A stretch of 64,000 bases of DNA from DATEPR01 sp963780635. GTDB lineage: Bacteria > Actinomycetota > Actinomycetes > Mycobacteriales > Pseudonocardiaceae. Position numbers and translations under genes: made by a program. The notes under the pieces were generated by a model, which saw only the letters and a program-made list of their open reading frames with translations, was not told where the DNA came from and searched no databases. Positions 7,923 to 16,910 of the stretch are shown in pieces. Each line of letters starts with the position of its first letter. The stretch's first letter is position 1. Where the stretch lies: contig CAWACW010000010.1 in the NCBI GenBank assembly GCA_963780635.1, positions 124,001 through 188,000 of the forward strand. Direction: 5' to 3'.

Positions 7923-8864
7923 GTGCGGTATCGGACGCTCGGTGACAGTGGCCTGCTGGTTTCGGTGGTCGGCCTGGGATGCAACAACTTCGGGCGCAAG
8001 TTGGACGTCGACGGGACCAGGGCCGTCGTCGACGCCGCGATCGACGCGGGTGTCACGCTGTTGGACACGGCCGACGTCTACGGCGAACTGGGCGGTTCCG
8101 AGACGTTCCTGGGTGAGGTGCTGGCCGGCCGCCGCGACAAGGTCGTGCTGGCAACCAAGTGGGGTGCCCAGGGCGGCGACATGGGCTACGGGCCGGCCGC
8201 GGGTGCCAAGGGCGGTCGCGCGTACGTCCGGCGGGCCGTCGAGGAGTCGCTGCGCCGGCTGCGTACCGACCACATCGACCTCTACCAGCTGCACACCCCC
8301 GACCCGGAGACGCCGATCGCGGAGACCATCGCGGCCGTGAGCGAGCTGGTCGCCGAGGGCAAGGTGCGGTATGTCGGGCACTCGAACTTCACCGGCTGGC
8401 AGATCGCCGAGGCCGCGCACACCGCGCGTGAGGTCGGCGGCGTGCCGTTCGTGTCCGCCCAGAACCACTGGTCGTTGCTGGAACGCGCCGCCGAGCAGGA
8501 AGTGGTGCCCGCCGCGCGCCACTACGGGCTCGGCGTGCTGCCGTACTTCCCGCTGGCCAACGGCCTGCTCACCGGCAAGGTCCGCCGCGCGACCGGCATC
8601 CCGGAGGGCTCCCGGCTGGCCGGTCGCAGCCACCTGGTCACCGAGGAGCGGCTGGACACCGTCGAGCGGCTCGTCGCCTGGGGCGAGAAGCACGACCGCA
8701 GCCTCCTGGAGATCGGCATCGGCGCGCTCGCGGCCCAGCCGGGCTGTTCGTCGGTGATCGCGGGCGCGACATCGCCGGCGCAGGTCGTGGCCAACGCGCA
8801 GGCGGGCGAGTGGACCCCGACAGACGAGGAACTGGCCGAGATCGACGCGGTGCTGGCAGGCTGA
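7923..8864 (+). CDS. Aldo/keto reductase
   Basis: A 313-residue NADPH-dependent oxidoreductase with a TIM barrel. The catalytic tetrad is visible: Asp48, Tyr53 (in LLDTADVYG), Lys79 (ATKWG) and His124 (YQLHTPD). The C-terminal cofactor segment (SSVIAGATSPAQVVANA) is also conserved. GTG start with GAGGGAG upstream. Of the AKR subfamilies it is closest in style to YajO/Tas-like bacterial enzymes; the substrate is unknown. It stands alone, 73 bases ahead of a ketopantoate-reductase-like gene. Confidence 0.9.
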   Translation: MRYRTLGDSGLLVSVVGLGCNNFGRKLDVDGTRAVVDAAIDAGVTLLDTADVYGELGGSETFLGEVLAGRRDKVVLATKWGAQGGDMGYGPAAGAKGGRAYVRRAVEESLRRLRTDHIDLYQLHTPDPETPIAETIAAVSELVAEGKVRYVGHSNFTGWQIAEAAHTAREVGGVPFVSAQNHWSLLERAAEQEVVPAARHYGLGVLPYFPLANGLLTGKVRRATGIPEGSRLAGRSHLVTEERLDTVERLVAWGEKHDRSLLEIGIGALAAQPGCSSVIAGATSPAQVVANAQAGEWTPTDEELAEIDAVLAG

Positions 8865-8937
8865 ACGACCGCCGAGTTTCAGGGCTCGACCAGGTGGCGT
8901 GGCGCCGTCGCCCGCGGGCACCCGACATGATGGCGGG

Positions 8938-9930
8938 ATGAGAGTCTGCATCGTGGGTGCCGGCGCTGTCGGCGGTTTGCTCGGCGCGCGGTTGGCGGCT
9001 GCCGGGAACGCTCAGGTCAGCGCCGTCGCGCGTAATGGCACGCTGGCCGCGTTGAGCGAGCACGGCTGGCGGCTGCACGTCGATGGCACGGTGATCCAGG
9101 CGTCCGCGACGGCCTCGGCCCGGCCGGCGGATCTCGGGCAGCAGGATCTGGTGATCCTGGCGCTCAAGGGCTACTCCCTGCCGGGTGTCGCGGCGAGCCT
9201 GCGGCCGCTGCTGGGTCCGGACACCATGGTGGTGCCGTTCATGAACGGCGTGCCGTGGTGGTTCGGTCACGGCACCGAACTCGGTGCCGAGCCGTTGCGC
9301 TCCGTCGACCCGGACGGCTCGATCGCGGCGTCGATCGCCGTCGAGCGGGTGCTCGGCGGCGTCGTGCACGCCAGCTGCGTGGCCGTCGCGCCCGGCGTCG
9401 TCCGGCACGTCACCGGCAACGGCCTGATCCTCGGTGAGGCGACCGGTGGCGGCTCGGAGCGCGCCGAGCGGGTCGGTGCGCTGCTGCGCGACGCCGGTTT
9501 CGACGTCACCGTGAGCGCCGATGTGCGCGCCGCCATCTGGTACAAGCTCTGGGGCAACATGACCATGAACCCGATCTCCGCGATCACCGGCGCGACAGTC
9601 GATCGCGTGCTGGGTGATCCGCTGTTGCGCGAGTTCTGCACCGGTGCGATGCGGGAGGCGTCGCTGATCGGCGCGCGCGTCGGCTGCACCATCAGCCAGA
9701 CGCCCGAGGACCGCCACGCCGTGACGGCCGGACTGGGTGCCATCAGGACGTCGATGCTGCAGGACGCCGAGGCAGGCCGCCCGATCGAACTCGACGCGCT
9801 CGTGGGTGCTGTCCACGAGATCGGCAGCCGACTCGGCGAGCCGACGCCGAACATCAACGCGCTGCTGGGTCTCACCCGGGTCTTCGCCCAACAGCACGGG
9901 CTGTACCCACAACCGCCGGTCGGGCACTGA
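8938..9930 (+). CDS. Ketopantoate reductase family protein (ApbA/PanE)
   Basis: A 330-residue NADPH oxidoreductase. The N-terminal Rossmann motif GAGAVGG (residues 7-13), the LALKGYSL segment, FMNGVPWW and the active-site lysine context IWYKLWGNMTMNPI are typical of the family, which reduces 2-dehydropantoate to pantoate in coenzyme A synthesis. Family members with other hydroxy-acid substrates are common, and no other pantothenate gene is near, so the exact substrate is open. The ATG at 8938 was preferred over the upstream frame because it begins directly at MRVCIVGAGAVGG. Confidence 0.85.
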   Translation: MRVCIVGAGAVGGLLGARLAAAGNAQVSAVARNGTLAALSEHGWRLHVDGTVIQASATASARPADLGQQDLVILALKGYSLPGVAASLRPLLGPDTMVVPFMNGVPWWFGHGTELGAEPLRSVDPDGSIAASIAVERVLGGVVHASCVAVAPGVVRHVTGNGLILGEATGGGSERAERVGALLRDAGFDVTVSADVRAAIWYKLWGNMTMNPISAITGATVDRVLGDPLLREFCTGAMREASLIGARVGCTISQTPEDRHAVTAGLGAIRTSMLQDAEAGRPIELDALVGAVHEIGSRLGEPTPNINALLGLTRVFAQQHGLYPQPPVGH

Positions 9931-9981
9931 TTTTCGGACAACCGGTGGCTCCCGAGAGGACCGGGCACCTAACCTCGTGAC

Positions 9982-10199
9982 GTGGCCGTCCACGAGCTGT
10001 CCCGTGCGGACGCGCGCCGGATCGCGGTCCGTGCTCAGCTCCTGGACAGCGCGCGGCCGACCGACCTGCTGGACGTCGTGCGCCGCCTGACACTGCTCCG
10101 AACGCCGAAGTGCAGGGCGAACTGGACTGGTCGCTGCGACACCTGCTGACACGCACCCCACACGGCGTTGCACCTCCTGTGCGGCGTGATCTGGAGTGA
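9982..10199 (+). pseudogene. Winged-helix DNA-binding (YcaQ-like) protein, truncated remnant
   Basis: From the GTG at 9982 the frame reads HELSRADARRIAVRAQLLD then DLLDVVRRLTLL, the N-terminal signature of the HTH_42/YcaQ winged-helix family (normally about 350-400 residues). It breaks off after about 40 residues. A second fragment (APNAEVQGELDWSLRHLL) follows in another frame and ends at 10199. This is an internal deletion joining a gene start to a short downstream piece, so the gene is dead. Confidence 0.6.
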
Positions 10200-10351
10200 T
10201 TTCCAGATCCATCGTCGGCCTGGACCGGCAAGCCGACGGCGACACCCACGCGGCCGGCACCGCCGACGTCGGCGCGATCGTGGTCACCGGCACCGAATCC
10301 AAGGGCAATAGCAACAAACGGATCCGCCTGGAGGTCCGAGACCGAGCCTGA
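10196..10351 (+). pseudogene. Unidentified 51-codon fragment
   Basis: A GTG at 10196 opens a frame with good codon use (VGAIVVTGTESKGNSNKRIRL near its middle) and no recognisable family. It directly abuts the winged-helix remnant and probably is the tail of another deleted gene. Confidence 0.25.
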
Positions 10352-10472
10352 GATCCTACGGATTCCTGGCCGCCGACGAACAGTTCCCTGCCGCTGATCG
10401 ATCGTCACGCCCCGGGCCGCGCGATGGTTCACTATGGACCAGGGCACTTCGTCATTCTGAAGGGGAGCAGCC

Positions 10473-10691
10473 ATGGTCGAGCTCATCGAGTCCAACGACC
10501 CGGTTCTGATCTCGTTCGCCGCATCGGTTCTTGCCGACGCGAAGATCGAGCACAGCGTCGCGGACACACACATGAGTACGATCGACGGGTCGATCGGCGC
10601 GATAACGAACCGGATCCTGGTCGCCGAGAGCCAGTTGGCCGAGGCCCGCCGTCTCCTCGCGGACGCGGGCGTCGAGCCTGAGACCTCCTAG
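10473..10691 (+). CDS. DUF2007 (putative signal-transducing) small protein
   Basis: A 72-residue protein with a good ribosome site (AAGGGGAG) before the ATG. The sequence (MVELIESNDPVLISFAASVLADAKI ... RILVAESQLAEARRLLADAG, given here in two parts) has the ferredoxin-like beta-alpha-beta pattern of the DUF2007 family, often annotated as a prokaryotic signal-transducing protein of unknown mechanism. Usual length. It is isolated between two gene remnants. Confidence 0.8.
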   Translation: MVELIESNDPVLISFAASVLADAKIEHSVADTHMSTIDGSIGAITNRILVAESQLAEARRLLADAGVEPETS

Positions 10692-10713
10692 CCGGGCGGG
10701 CTGCTGGTGTGGC

Positions 10714-10838
10714 TCACATCGACTGGGGGACACCGCGGGTGACGAGGCTGCGAGCGCAGTCGACGACCGTGTCGGTCGCGGGTCGCGGATGCCAGCCGAG
10801 CCGGCGCTCGGCCTTGGCGATGGAGTGGCTAGCGTGTC
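10714..10838 (-). pseudogene. C-terminal remnant of an NAD-dependent epimerase/dehydratase
   Basis: The minus strand ends with AKAERRLGWHPRPATDTVVD and CARSLVTRGVP. This is the standard C-terminus of extended SDR sugar epimerases (the K-A-x-x-x-L-G-W-x-P-R pattern). Nothing of the Rossmann domain is present upstream; the frame is lost after about 45 codons. The rest was deleted. Confidence 0.55.
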
Positions 10839-10900
10839 GGTTCCTACCCGCGCAGTCCGGGGAACAGGCCGGGGCCGGGCAACGACGGTGACCGCCCGGG

Positions 10901-11599
10901 TCACCCGCTGTCTCGTACCACGACCAACGTCGCGGTGAGCATCGACAGCAGTGCGCCGCCGACGGTGATGATGCCGCCGTAGAACACGACCGAGGCGGCC
11001 GCGGTCCACAGCCACCCCAGTAGTACGCCCGGAATACCGACGAGCAGCAACATGGCACCGAAGGCGAACTCGGCGCTGGGCAGGATGGCCGTCGCGATCC
11101 CCGGCAGCGGCAGCAGCGCGACGGCCGGCATCACCGCGCCGACGGTCAGACCCGTGACCGCCCAGCGCCAGTCGTGGGTGCCTGCCCAGGCGACCATGCC
11201 GGCCAGGCCGGGGCCGAACACGCCGATCACCAGCACCAGCTCCCGGGCCCTGCCGGACACCATCTCAGGCAGGCCGGATCTGCCCGGCAGCAGCGCGCGC
11301 AGGACGCGGTAGTGCACACGGGCGCCCAGCAGGACGGCTGTCACGGCCAGCCCGAGGACTTCCCACCAGCGATGACCGGTGGCGAGCCACGCGACCAGAC
11401 CGGCGACGACACAGCAAGCGCCGACCACCATCGAGGTCACCCAACCCGGCCGCGGGGAGGATTGCGGGCCGGCCGGCGACACGTCCAACGCGCTCACCAC
11501 TGCGGGACGCCGCGTGATGCCGGGTATGACGGCGTGCGCGTCACGAGCATCGAGGCTGAACGAAACGGGGACGGAACCGGCGCGCCGCTGGTAGGTCAT
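10901..11599 (-). CDS. Polytopic membrane protein, short paralogue of 33937-34860
   Basis: A 232-residue protein beginning MTYQRRAGSVPVSF; start at 11599 by alignment with its paralogue. About six hydrophobic segments occupy residues 60-228. Segments such as THDWRWAVTGL, LPGIATAILPSAEFAFGA and LLVGIPGVLLGW correspond one to one with TQDWRWAVTGV, IPGMAADILPSAESIFGA and LLVGAPGVVLGW of the copy at 34 kb. It lacks the DUF397-like section present in that copy. Function unknown; no catalytic motif. Confidence 0.75.
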   Translation of the reverse strand: MTYQRRAGSVPVSFSLDARDAHAVIPGITRRPAVVSALDVSPAGPQSSPRPGWVTSMVVGACCVVAGLVAWLATGHRWWEVLGLAVTAVLLGARVHYRVLRALLPGRSGLPEMVSGRARELVLVIGVFGPGLAGMVAWAGTHDWRWAVTGLTVGAVMPAVALLPLPGIATAILPSAEFAFGAMLLLVGIPGVLLGWLWTAAASVVFYGGIITVGGALLSMLTATLVVVRDSG

Positions 11600-11980
11600 C
11601 CCGGCATTTCCTTCCACGCACTCGCCGATCCACGACACGACCACGCGGACGTCGGGCGACGTGAACGCGACTGCGTGGGCCGGGCCACCATGCACGTACG
11701 TATGACCACATCTTCATGCATCAATACACCATCATGGCCGGGCACGGATAGGGTCGATGCGGCATCTACGGGCCGTGGGTGAGGCACGCCGCCCGGGTGG
11801 CCGACGCCGCGTTCGGTTGTCTGGCCCGTCGGTGATGGGCTGTATGCCGGATTCGTGACGTCAAGCAATGGTCGCGAACACTGCGCGACCACTGGCAGTC
11901 CTATGAGGACATCCGGCGCCGGCCGGCGCCATCCCGTGGACAACTGGCCGCGACCCGAGCCGGCTGGCTTGAGCGGATGG
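11600..11980. other. Intergenic stretch without a supported gene
   Basis: No frame is convincing. A short plus-strand piece ending near 12008 (RDVKQWSRTLRDHWQSYEDI) has moderate codon bias but no start codon and no recognisable relatives. Confidence 0.4.
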
Positions 11981-12748
11981 TCAGAACCTCGACTGTTCGA
12001 GCCACTGCGTGACCAGTGCCCGGTCGCCGGTGATCTCGACGTCCCCCCGCCCAGGTTCGAGCCGCCTGGTCAACACGAGCAGCAGTTCCCGTGCCGGCGC
12101 CCGGATCGCCGCGTCGGCGGAGTCCCGGCCATGCCGCCAGCTGACGCCCGCCGGAGACCGCGTCACGTGCCAGCACCCGTCGGCCAGACCCAGCTCGGTC
12201 ACCTCGAATCGCAGCGTCTCGCCCGAGCCGGCGAGCTCGCGAAACGGGCGCTCGTGGGCACCGGGACAGCGTGGCGATGGCCTCGAACCAGTCGGACACT
12301 CCGTCGACGGCCACCTCCGGTGCGAGGTGGCCGAGGCGGGGGACGGCGAGTTCGGCGTCGAAGCGATGGATCACCTCGTCGTGCGGCATCTTGCGGAGCC
12401 AGAACCCGGCGGTGGTGTCCTGCTGCCAGGTCGATACAGGCCGTTCCGGCCCGCGGTCGCGGATGGCGGCGACCAGTGCCCGGGCACCGACGCCAACCAG
12501 TCCGCCCACGTCGCCGGGTCCCGCGGTGCGTCCACGACGGCGTAGGGCGGCGGGTCCTCGTCCGGCCGGGCGACGATCCCGGTCGCCCCGCGGTGCCCGG
12601 TCCCGACATGACTGACCAGATCCGTCATGGTCCAGCCGGGACAGGTCGGCACCGGGGTCGACGGGTCGAGTTCGCCGGCGACCGCAGCGAGCCGCGCGGT
12701 CTCCGCGCCGAACTCCGCCGCGTATCGGTCGAACGCCAGCCAGACCAC
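11981..12748 (-). pseudogene. Maleylpyruvate-isomerase/MDMPI family protein, two frameshifts
   Basis: Three collinear pieces on the minus strand together make a mycothiol-dependent (MDMPI, DinB-like) protein of about 255 residues. Piece 1 (12748 to about 12490) has the N-terminal signature LDPSTPVPTCPGWTMTDLV. Piece 2 (to about 12255) has FWLRKMPHDEVIHRFDAEL, with the His-x-x-x-Glu/Asp style metal site of the family. Piece 3 (to 11981) is the MDMPI C-terminal domain ending DVEITGDRALVTQWLEQS. The frame changes twice, and no in-frame stop appears once they are joined. Either two one-base errors or recent inactivation. Confidence 0.7.
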
Positions 12749-12847
12749 CGGCTCAGCCTGAACCGGCTGTCAGTCCCAAGAAGTGGCTAGCGACCACCGC
12801 CCCACGGACCGGTGACGTGGACCGGTCCGTGGGACGGACAAGGCGCA

Positions 12848-14065
12848 TCAGCCTACGGCTGCCGCCAGCTCATTTCGCACCACGACGCCGTCCTTGGCGA
12901 CGAGGACCACTTGCGAGACGGCCGTGATGTCCTGGGTCGGGTCGCCGTCCACCAGGACGAGGTCGGCTCGCTTGCCCACCTCGACGGTGCCGACCTCGTG
13001 CAGCACATCCATGTTCTCCGCCGCGTTGCGCGTCGCGGCGACGATCGCCTGCATGGGGGACAGGCCCAGCTCCACCATCAGGGCCAGTTCGCGGGGGAGG
13101 TCGTCGTGTTTGTTGTACGGCGTCCCCGCGTCGGTGCCCGCCGCGATCTTCATACCCGATTTCACCGCGGCGACGAAGCTCGCCCGGCCGTACTCCGCCT
13201 GCACCTGGGCCTTCTCGACGATCCACGCCGGGATGTCCTCGTGCGCCTCGATGATCCTGGCCACCGCCACCAGGGTCGGCACCAGGAAGGCGCCGTTGTC
13301 CAGTGCCAGTTGCAGGGTCTCGTCGTCCAGGTGCATGCCGTGCTCGATGGAGTCGATGCCCGCGCGCAGCGCATTGCGGATACCGGCGTTGCCGATGGCG
13401 TGGGTCGTCACCCGGCGGCCTGCGTTGTGCGCCTCCCTGGCGACGACGGCGAGTTCGTCCTCCTGCAGGGAGGTGCTGTTCGGGTCCACCCCGGCGGTGA
13501 GCACACCGCCGGTCGCCATCACTTTGATGAACGCCGCGCCCTCCTTCAGCTCGGCCCGCGTCGCCCTGCGGACGGCGTCCACCCCGTCCGCCTCACGGCC
13601 GACGAAATGGCCGTGCCCGCCGGTCATCGTGATGACCCGTCCCGCCGCGACCACCCGGGGGCCGACGAGCAGCCCGTTGTCGATGGCCCTGCCCAGATCC
13701 AGCACGATGCCGCTGGCCGCACCACAGTCCCGGACGCTGGTCACGCCGCTGTGCAGCGTCAACGCGGCCATCTTCGCCGCCCTGAGGGTGGCCATCGGGA
13801 TCGAGTCGGTGCGGACCTGCTCGGCCAGGTCCGGGCTGCCGTCGGCGCACAGGTGGACATGCGAGTTGATCAGCCCCGGCAGCAGGGTGCGGCCACCGGC
13901 GTCGACCACCGCGTGCGGCGCCACTGCCGGTGCGAGATCGTTCGGTCCGATCCACTCGAACCGGCCGCGGTCGACCAGGACCGAGGTGCCCGCACTCGCA
14001 GCTGTGCCGGTGCCGTCGACCAACCGGACATCACGCAACAGCAACGGATCGCTCGCCGGGTTCAC
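12848..14065 (-). CDS. Metal-dependent amidohydrolase (imidazolonepropionase-like)
   Basis: A 405-residue cytoplasmic amidohydrolase, last gene of the peptide operon. Metal-site motifs are complete: NSHVHL, FIKVMATGG (bridging lysine), TTHAIGN, EHGMHL and GTDAGTPY. This arrangement is typical of the Xaa-Pro/Xaa-Arg dipeptidase and prolidase-like branch of the superfamily, which would suit the peptide context, but imides or lactams are also possible substrates. The GTG start at 14065 overlaps the stop of the upstream hydrolase by four bases (GTGA), so the two are translationally coupled. No signal peptide. Confidence 0.88.
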   Translation of the reverse strand: MNPASDPLLLRDVRLVDGTGTAASAGTSVLVDRGRFEWIGPNDLAPAVAPHAVVDAGGRTLLPGLINSHVHLCADGSPDLAEQVRTDSIPMATLRAAKMAALTLHSGVTSVRDCGAASGIVLDLGRAIDNGLLVGPRVVAAGRVITMTGGHGHFVGREADGVDAVRRATRAELKEGAAFIKVMATGGVLTAGVDPNSTSLQEDELAVVAREAHNAGRRVTTHAIGNAGIRNALRAGIDSIEHGMHLDDETLQLALDNGAFLVPTLVAVARIIEAHEDIPAWIVEKAQVQAEYGRASFVAAVKSGMKIAAGTDAGTPYNKHDDLPRELALMVELGLSPMQAIVAATRNAAENMDVLHEVGTVEVGKRADLVLVDGDPTQDITAVSQVVLVAKDGVVVRNELAAAVG

Positions 14066-14919
14066 CGTGCCGCCACGAAGTCGACGACGGCGGCCAGGAA
14101 CTTCTCGTTCTCCTCGATGTGCGGCATGTGCCCGCTGTCGTCGAAGACGACCAGTGTCGAGTCGGGCAGCAGCTGGTCGATGAGCTGGGACTGGTTCAGT
14201 GGGGTGACCCAGTCGTAGCGGCCCGCGAGGACGAGAGTCGGGATCGACAGGCCGGGTAGCAGGGCACGAACGTCGTACTTGGGGATGATGTTCGCCATCA
14301 TGTAGTTGGCGACCTCGTAGGCGCCGGTCATCCGAGCCTCGACCTGTTCGATGACCGTGTCGTCGGGATGGTGGAAGTACAGCGGCATGCAGACCGCCCA
14401 CCAGTCGTCGAACGCCTGCTGCGACTGGATCTCGCCGTTGAACAGTGCCGGGATCGCGGCCAGCTGTTCGGGCGTGGCCATGGTGCTGGCCGCGTCCTGC
14501 GCCTCGTCCCAGAACTGCATCGACGGCGTGGTGTCGGCCAGCAGCAGCTTGCTCACCGACCCGGGGTGCCGGGTCGCGTAGACCTGGGCGACCATGCCGC
14601 CGAAGGACTGGCCCAGCACCAGTATCCGGCCCAGACCGAGGTACTCGCGCAGCGCCTCGACGTCGTCGGCCATCTGCTCGATCGTGTAGGTCGACTCGTC
14701 GGTCCGGCTGGACCGGCCGTTGCCGCGGTGGTCGACGAAGACCAGCTGGACGTGTTCGGCCAACGGGTGCAGCCACGGCCGGAAGTAGGTGTGGTCGCAG
14801 CCGGGGCCGCCGTGCAGCACGAACATGACCGGCTTCTCCCGGTATGTCGTGCCTTCGGCGACGTAGCCGGACCCCTCGACGTCGAAGAACAGGTCGACGC
14901 CGTTGACGTGTGCGTACAT
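14062..14919 (-). CDS. Alpha/beta hydrolase, proline iminopeptidase-like
   Basis: A 285-residue alpha/beta hydrolase. The oxyanion HGGPG motif (residues 36-40) is characteristic of proline iminopeptidases. The nucleophile is Ser105 in GQSFGG, and Asp236 (GRYDWVTP) and His264 (DSGHMPH) complete the triad. The family removes N-terminal proline or other residues from short peptides. It is encoded between an S9 peptidase and an amidohydrolase in the peptide-uptake operon, which supports a peptidase role over a generic esterase. Confidence 0.87.
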   Translation of the reverse strand: MYAHVNGVDLFFDVEGSGYVAEGTTYREKPVMFVLHGGPGCDHTYFRPWLHPLAEHVQLVFVDHRGNGRSSRTDESTYTIEQMADDVEALREYLGLGRILVLGQSFGGMVAQVYATRHPGSVSKLLLADTTPSMQFWDEAQDAASTMATPEQLAAIPALFNGEIQSQQAFDDWWAVCMPLYFHHPDDTVIEQVEARMTGAYEVANYMMANIIPKYDVRALLPGLSIPTLVLAGRYDWVTPLNQSQLIDQLLPDSTLVVFDDSGHMPHIEENEKFLAAVVDFVAAR

Positions 14920-14955
14920 GAGGGAACTCCTGAGTTCGGCGGACGCGGGGTTCGA

Positions 14956-16890
14956 TCAGGCCTTGAGGTAGCGGTCGAACCATTCGGTGAGCGCGCCGAG
15001 CCGCTCGGTCCGGCCCGCCAGGTCGGCCACCACGTACGGGCCACCGTGGAACATGCCGGGCAGCCGCAGCATCTCGGTGGTGCGGCCGGCGAGGTGCAGC
15101 GCGTTGTAGAAGACGTCGCCCTGTCCGCTCGGGCAGCGCAGGTCGGCCTCGTGCTCGACGATCAGCATCGGCGTCTCGCAGTCCGCCGCGTACGTGGCCG
15201 GGGACAGCCGGACGTAGGGCACCATGCTCTCCGGACCATGGCCCGGCGATGCGTCCATCCACCGGCCGACGACCTGCGGGATGTCCGAGCCGACCATGCC
15301 GTTCCAGTCGGTGACCGGGCATTCGGCGATCCCGGCGGCGAAGCGGTCGCTGTGGGTCAGCAGCCACGAGGTGAGGTAGCCACCGCCGGACAGGCCGAAC
15401 GAACCGATCCGCTCGGGGTTGACCAGGCCCAGGGACACGGCGTGGTCGATGCCCGCGAGCAGGTCACCCGCGTCGTTGTTGCCCCAGTCGGCGATCAGCG
15501 ACTTCGCGAAGTCCTCGCCGTAGCCGGAGGAACCTCGATAGTTGACCAGCAGCACGCCGTATCCGGCCGACGTGAACAGGTGGTTGTCGATGGAGAAGTT
15601 GTAGCCGTAGACGGCGAACGGCCCGCCGTGGATGTTCAGCACCGTCGGGTAGGGGCCCGAGCCGTCGCGCGGTTCGAGGAACCAGCCTTCGACGGGGATG
15701 CCGTCGGCGCCGGTGAAGTGCAGTTCGTGCACGGTGAACGGAGCCTCGGCCAGCCAGCCGCGGTCGAGGGCCGCCACCGGGCTTTCCTTGCGATCGTCCA
15801 GGTCGAACACGCTCAGCGAGCAGGGGTCCGCGAACGACGTGCGAGCCAGCAGCAGCCGCCTGCCGCGCAGGGCGATGGGTGCGACCGCGAAATCACCGGT
15901 GTGCACGATCTCCGACTGGCCGTCGGTGGTCGCGATCCTGGCCACTTCCAGCCGGCCCCCGGTCTGGATGTAGAGGTAGACGTCGTCGGTGGCATGGTCG
16001 ACGACGAGCGGCGCCTCGAACAGGGAGCTGTTCATGCCCATCTGCATCAGGCCGCCGATCTGCCCGGGCAGCGTGACCTCCAGGCGTGAGTCGGCGCCCG
16101 TGGCGGGGTCGTGCACGACCAGGTTGAGCAGCTTGTAGACGCCCCAGTCCGTCGTCCGCACGACTCGTCCGTCGGACAGCCACGCGGCAGCGGGCGGGTA
16201 CACGAGGTACTCGCTGTCCAGCACGACGTGGGTGTGCAGGCCGTCCGCGGTGACCGTGCGCAGGGTGACGGCCGAGGTCGACGGCTCGGCGAAGCAGTCG
16301 TAGAGCAGGGCGGTGCCATCGGGCGACCACTGGATCTGGGCGACCACACCCTCGTGGAACGTGAGCCGGGTCGGCGTGCCGCCGCCTGCCGGAATGGTCC
16401 ACACGTCGGATTTGACGTCCTCGATCAGGCCCATCCCGTCCCGGCGCCACACCGGCCGGGTGACCCGGTAGGGCTTGCCGGGCTCGCGCACCGGAGCGTC
16501 GGACGCGCTGAAGGCGAGAGTCGTGCCGTCAGGGGACCAGCGGGGTGCGCCCGGGCCGACGCCGCGAGGGAAGTCGGTGAGTACCTCGGTCGTGCGGTCG
16601 CCGATCGTGAGCACGGCGATCTGCGGCTTGTCGTCCACGTGCTGCAGGTAGGCGACCCGGGACCCGTCCGGCGAGAACGCCGGCGCGCTCTGCGAGGACT
16701 CGGAGTCGCTGAGCAACGTGGGCTCATCGCCCAGCTCCAGCCGCCAGAGCAGGGTTCGCTCCAGCGTGGTCGTGCCGTCGGCGGTGGTGGCCGCGTAGAC
16801 GGTCGAGCCGCCGTCCGGCGCGAGGTCGGCGGCCACGATCTCCGGCAGCCGGGCCAGGTCGCCAGGCGTGAAACTCCCGTGCTGTGCCAT
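14956..16890 (-). CDS. S9 family prolyl-oligopeptidase-type peptidase
   Basis: A 644-residue peptidase in two parts. Residues about 1-390 form a beta-propeller with repeated WSPDG/FSPDGS blades. From about 395 follows an alpha/beta hydrolase domain with NIHGGPFAVYG, catalytic Ser501 in GLSGGG, Asp583 in EHEADLRCP and His615 in MFHGGP. The family (acylaminoacyl peptidase/oligopeptidase) cuts short peptides selected by the propeller. No signal peptide, so it acts in the cytoplasm on imported peptides. It lies 20 bases downstream of the transporter ATPase gene. Confidence 0.92.
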   Translation of the reverse strand: MAQHGSFTPGDLARLPEIVAADLAPDGGSTVYAATTADGTTTLERTLLWRLELGDEPTLLSDSESSQSAPAFSPDGSRVAYLQHVDDKPQIAVLTIGDRTTEVLTDFPRGVGPGAPRWSPDGTTLAFSASDAPVREPGKPYRVTRPVWRRDGMGLIEDVKSDVWTIPAGGGTPTRLTFHEGVVAQIQWSPDGTALLYDCFAEPSTSAVTLRTVTADGLHTHVVLDSEYLVYPPAAAWLSDGRVVRTTDWGVYKLLNLVVHDPATGADSRLEVTLPGQIGGLMQMGMNSSLFEAPLVVDHATDDVYLYIQTGGRLEVARIATTDGQSEIVHTGDFAVAPIALRGRRLLLARTSFADPCSLSVFDLDDRKESPVAALDRGWLAEAPFTVHELHFTGADGIPVEGWFLEPRDGSGPYPTVLNIHGGPFAVYGYNFSIDNHLFTSAGYGVLLVNYRGSSGYGEDFAKSLIADWGNNDAGDLLAGIDHAVSLGLVNPERIGSFGLSGGGYLTSWLLTHSDRFAAGIAECPVTDWNGMVGSDIPQVVGRWMDASPGHGPESMVPYVRLSPATYAADCETPMLIVEHEADLRCPSGQGDVFYNALHLAGRTTEMLRLPGMFHGGPYVVADLAGRTERLGALTEWFDRYLKA

Positions 16891-16910
16891 GTCTTTCTCC
16901 TCGGTGTAGG